Assembly: GCF_904846715.1 (NCBI RefSeq)
Contig: NZ_CAJHBU010000006.1
Span: 1 to 64,000, forward strand
Length of the DNA stretch: 64,000 nucleotides
Reading direction: 5' to 3'
Source of the DNA: Psychrobacter vallis
GTDB lineage: Bacteria > Pseudomonadota > Gammaproteobacteria > Pseudomonadales > Moraxellaceae
This document shows, in pieces, positions 63,829-64,000 of the stretch. Made by a program: the position numbers and the translations under genes. The notes below the pieces were generated by a model. It had not been told where the DNA came from and searched no databases. It saw nothing but the letters and a program-made list of their open reading frames with translations. Within the stretch, counting starts at the first letter, position 1. Each line of letters opens with the position of its first letter.

Positions 63829-64000
63829 TTAGCCCGCCATTTGATAACCAAAGCCCCAAGCCGCGACCAACACGATGATACCAGTAATAATGCGCAACCA
63901 AGCAAAAATAGTGAAATCACGGCGACTCACCCATGCGACAAGCAAGCGAATACAAAGTAGCGCCACCACAAACGAGACTATGGTACCGATACCTAGTACC
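63829..64000 (-). CDS. uppP: Undecaprenyl-diphosphatase, C-terminal end (cut by window edge)
   Basis: The minus strand reads an open frame from the edge to TAA at 63829. Its 56 residues include LGIGTIVSFVVALLCIRLLVAWVSRRDF, then FAWLRIITGIIVLVAAWGFGYQMAG. The membrane pattern and the final helix after RxI match the C-terminus of UppP/BacA, which recycles undecaprenyl phosphate for cell-wall synthesis. Only the C-terminal quarter is present, so the catalytic region is not seen. Confidence 0.75.
   Translation of the reverse strand, partial: VLGIGTIVSFVVALLCIRLLVAWVSRRDFTIFAWLRIITGIIVLVAAWGFGYQMAG

Overview
This window looks like a chromosomal segment of a moderately AT-rich gammaproteobacterium of the Moraxellaceae, most likely Psychrobacter. 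That placement is an inference from protein character and gene order (ssb / YajR-like MFS / uvrA, a stand-alone gspN-gspC-gspD operon, a FimX-type regulator, EpmB/EF-P). No rRNA, tRNA, CRISPR array, complete insertion sequence or prophage is visible.

Layout. Positions 1-5812 hold a molybdenum hydroxylase operon of the PaoABC type with its XdhC maturation factor, read leftwards. It ends in a coupled ORF cut by the window edge that carries an in-frame NYVK tetrapeptide repeat. Positions 6192-10474 hold a FrnE-like DsbA, a haloacid-dehalogenase-like protein, glutathione-dependent formaldehyde dehydrogenase with a divergent LysR regulator, and a DUF4031 protein. Positions 10495-19812, all leftward, hold a 606-residue unknown protein, a FimX-like degenerate GGDEF/EAL protein, a lipoprotein cytochrome c, and a MoxR / DUF58 / TgpA-type transglutaminase cluster. 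Positions 20030-25792 hold divergent epmB and efp, a hybrid histidine kinase, tcdA and a TatD-family hydrolase. Positions 26372-30470 are the type II secretion genes gspD, gspC and gspN. Positions 30678-33051 hold an H-NS protein and a light-sensing cluster: an unknown 214-residue protein, two BLUF photoreceptors and a 37-codon membrane ORF translationally coupled to the second BLUF gene. Positions 33603-40217 hold ssb, a DUF3833 lipoprotein, the MFS transporter and uvrA.

Positions 40429-50433 are more accessory. They include an AT-rich orphan with a HEPN-like segment, a LysE exporter, two immunity-like orphans around a start-less gene remnant, several lipoproteins, a short decayed copy of the uvrA 3' region, a split threonine/serine-type exporter and a GNAT acetyltransferase. 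Positions 50671-64000 return to housekeeping genes: a Rieske/AIF-like reductase, truD, a diguanylate cyclase, a PHP phosphoesterase, yciB, yciI, mnmC, ubiA, rsmJ and the 3' end of uppP.

Two families of small non-coding repeats run through the intergenic space. One has TTAGGGCRTG...CAYGCCCTAA ends and occurs as two MITE-like elements (178 and 229 bp), short palindromes and single ends. The other is a ~78 bp palindrome present three times, once inverted. The observations I rate most worth following are the tandem BLUF cluster with its coupled small membrane ORF, the NYVK coding microsatellite, and the MITE family, one copy of which supplies the stop codon of a small membrane-protein gene.
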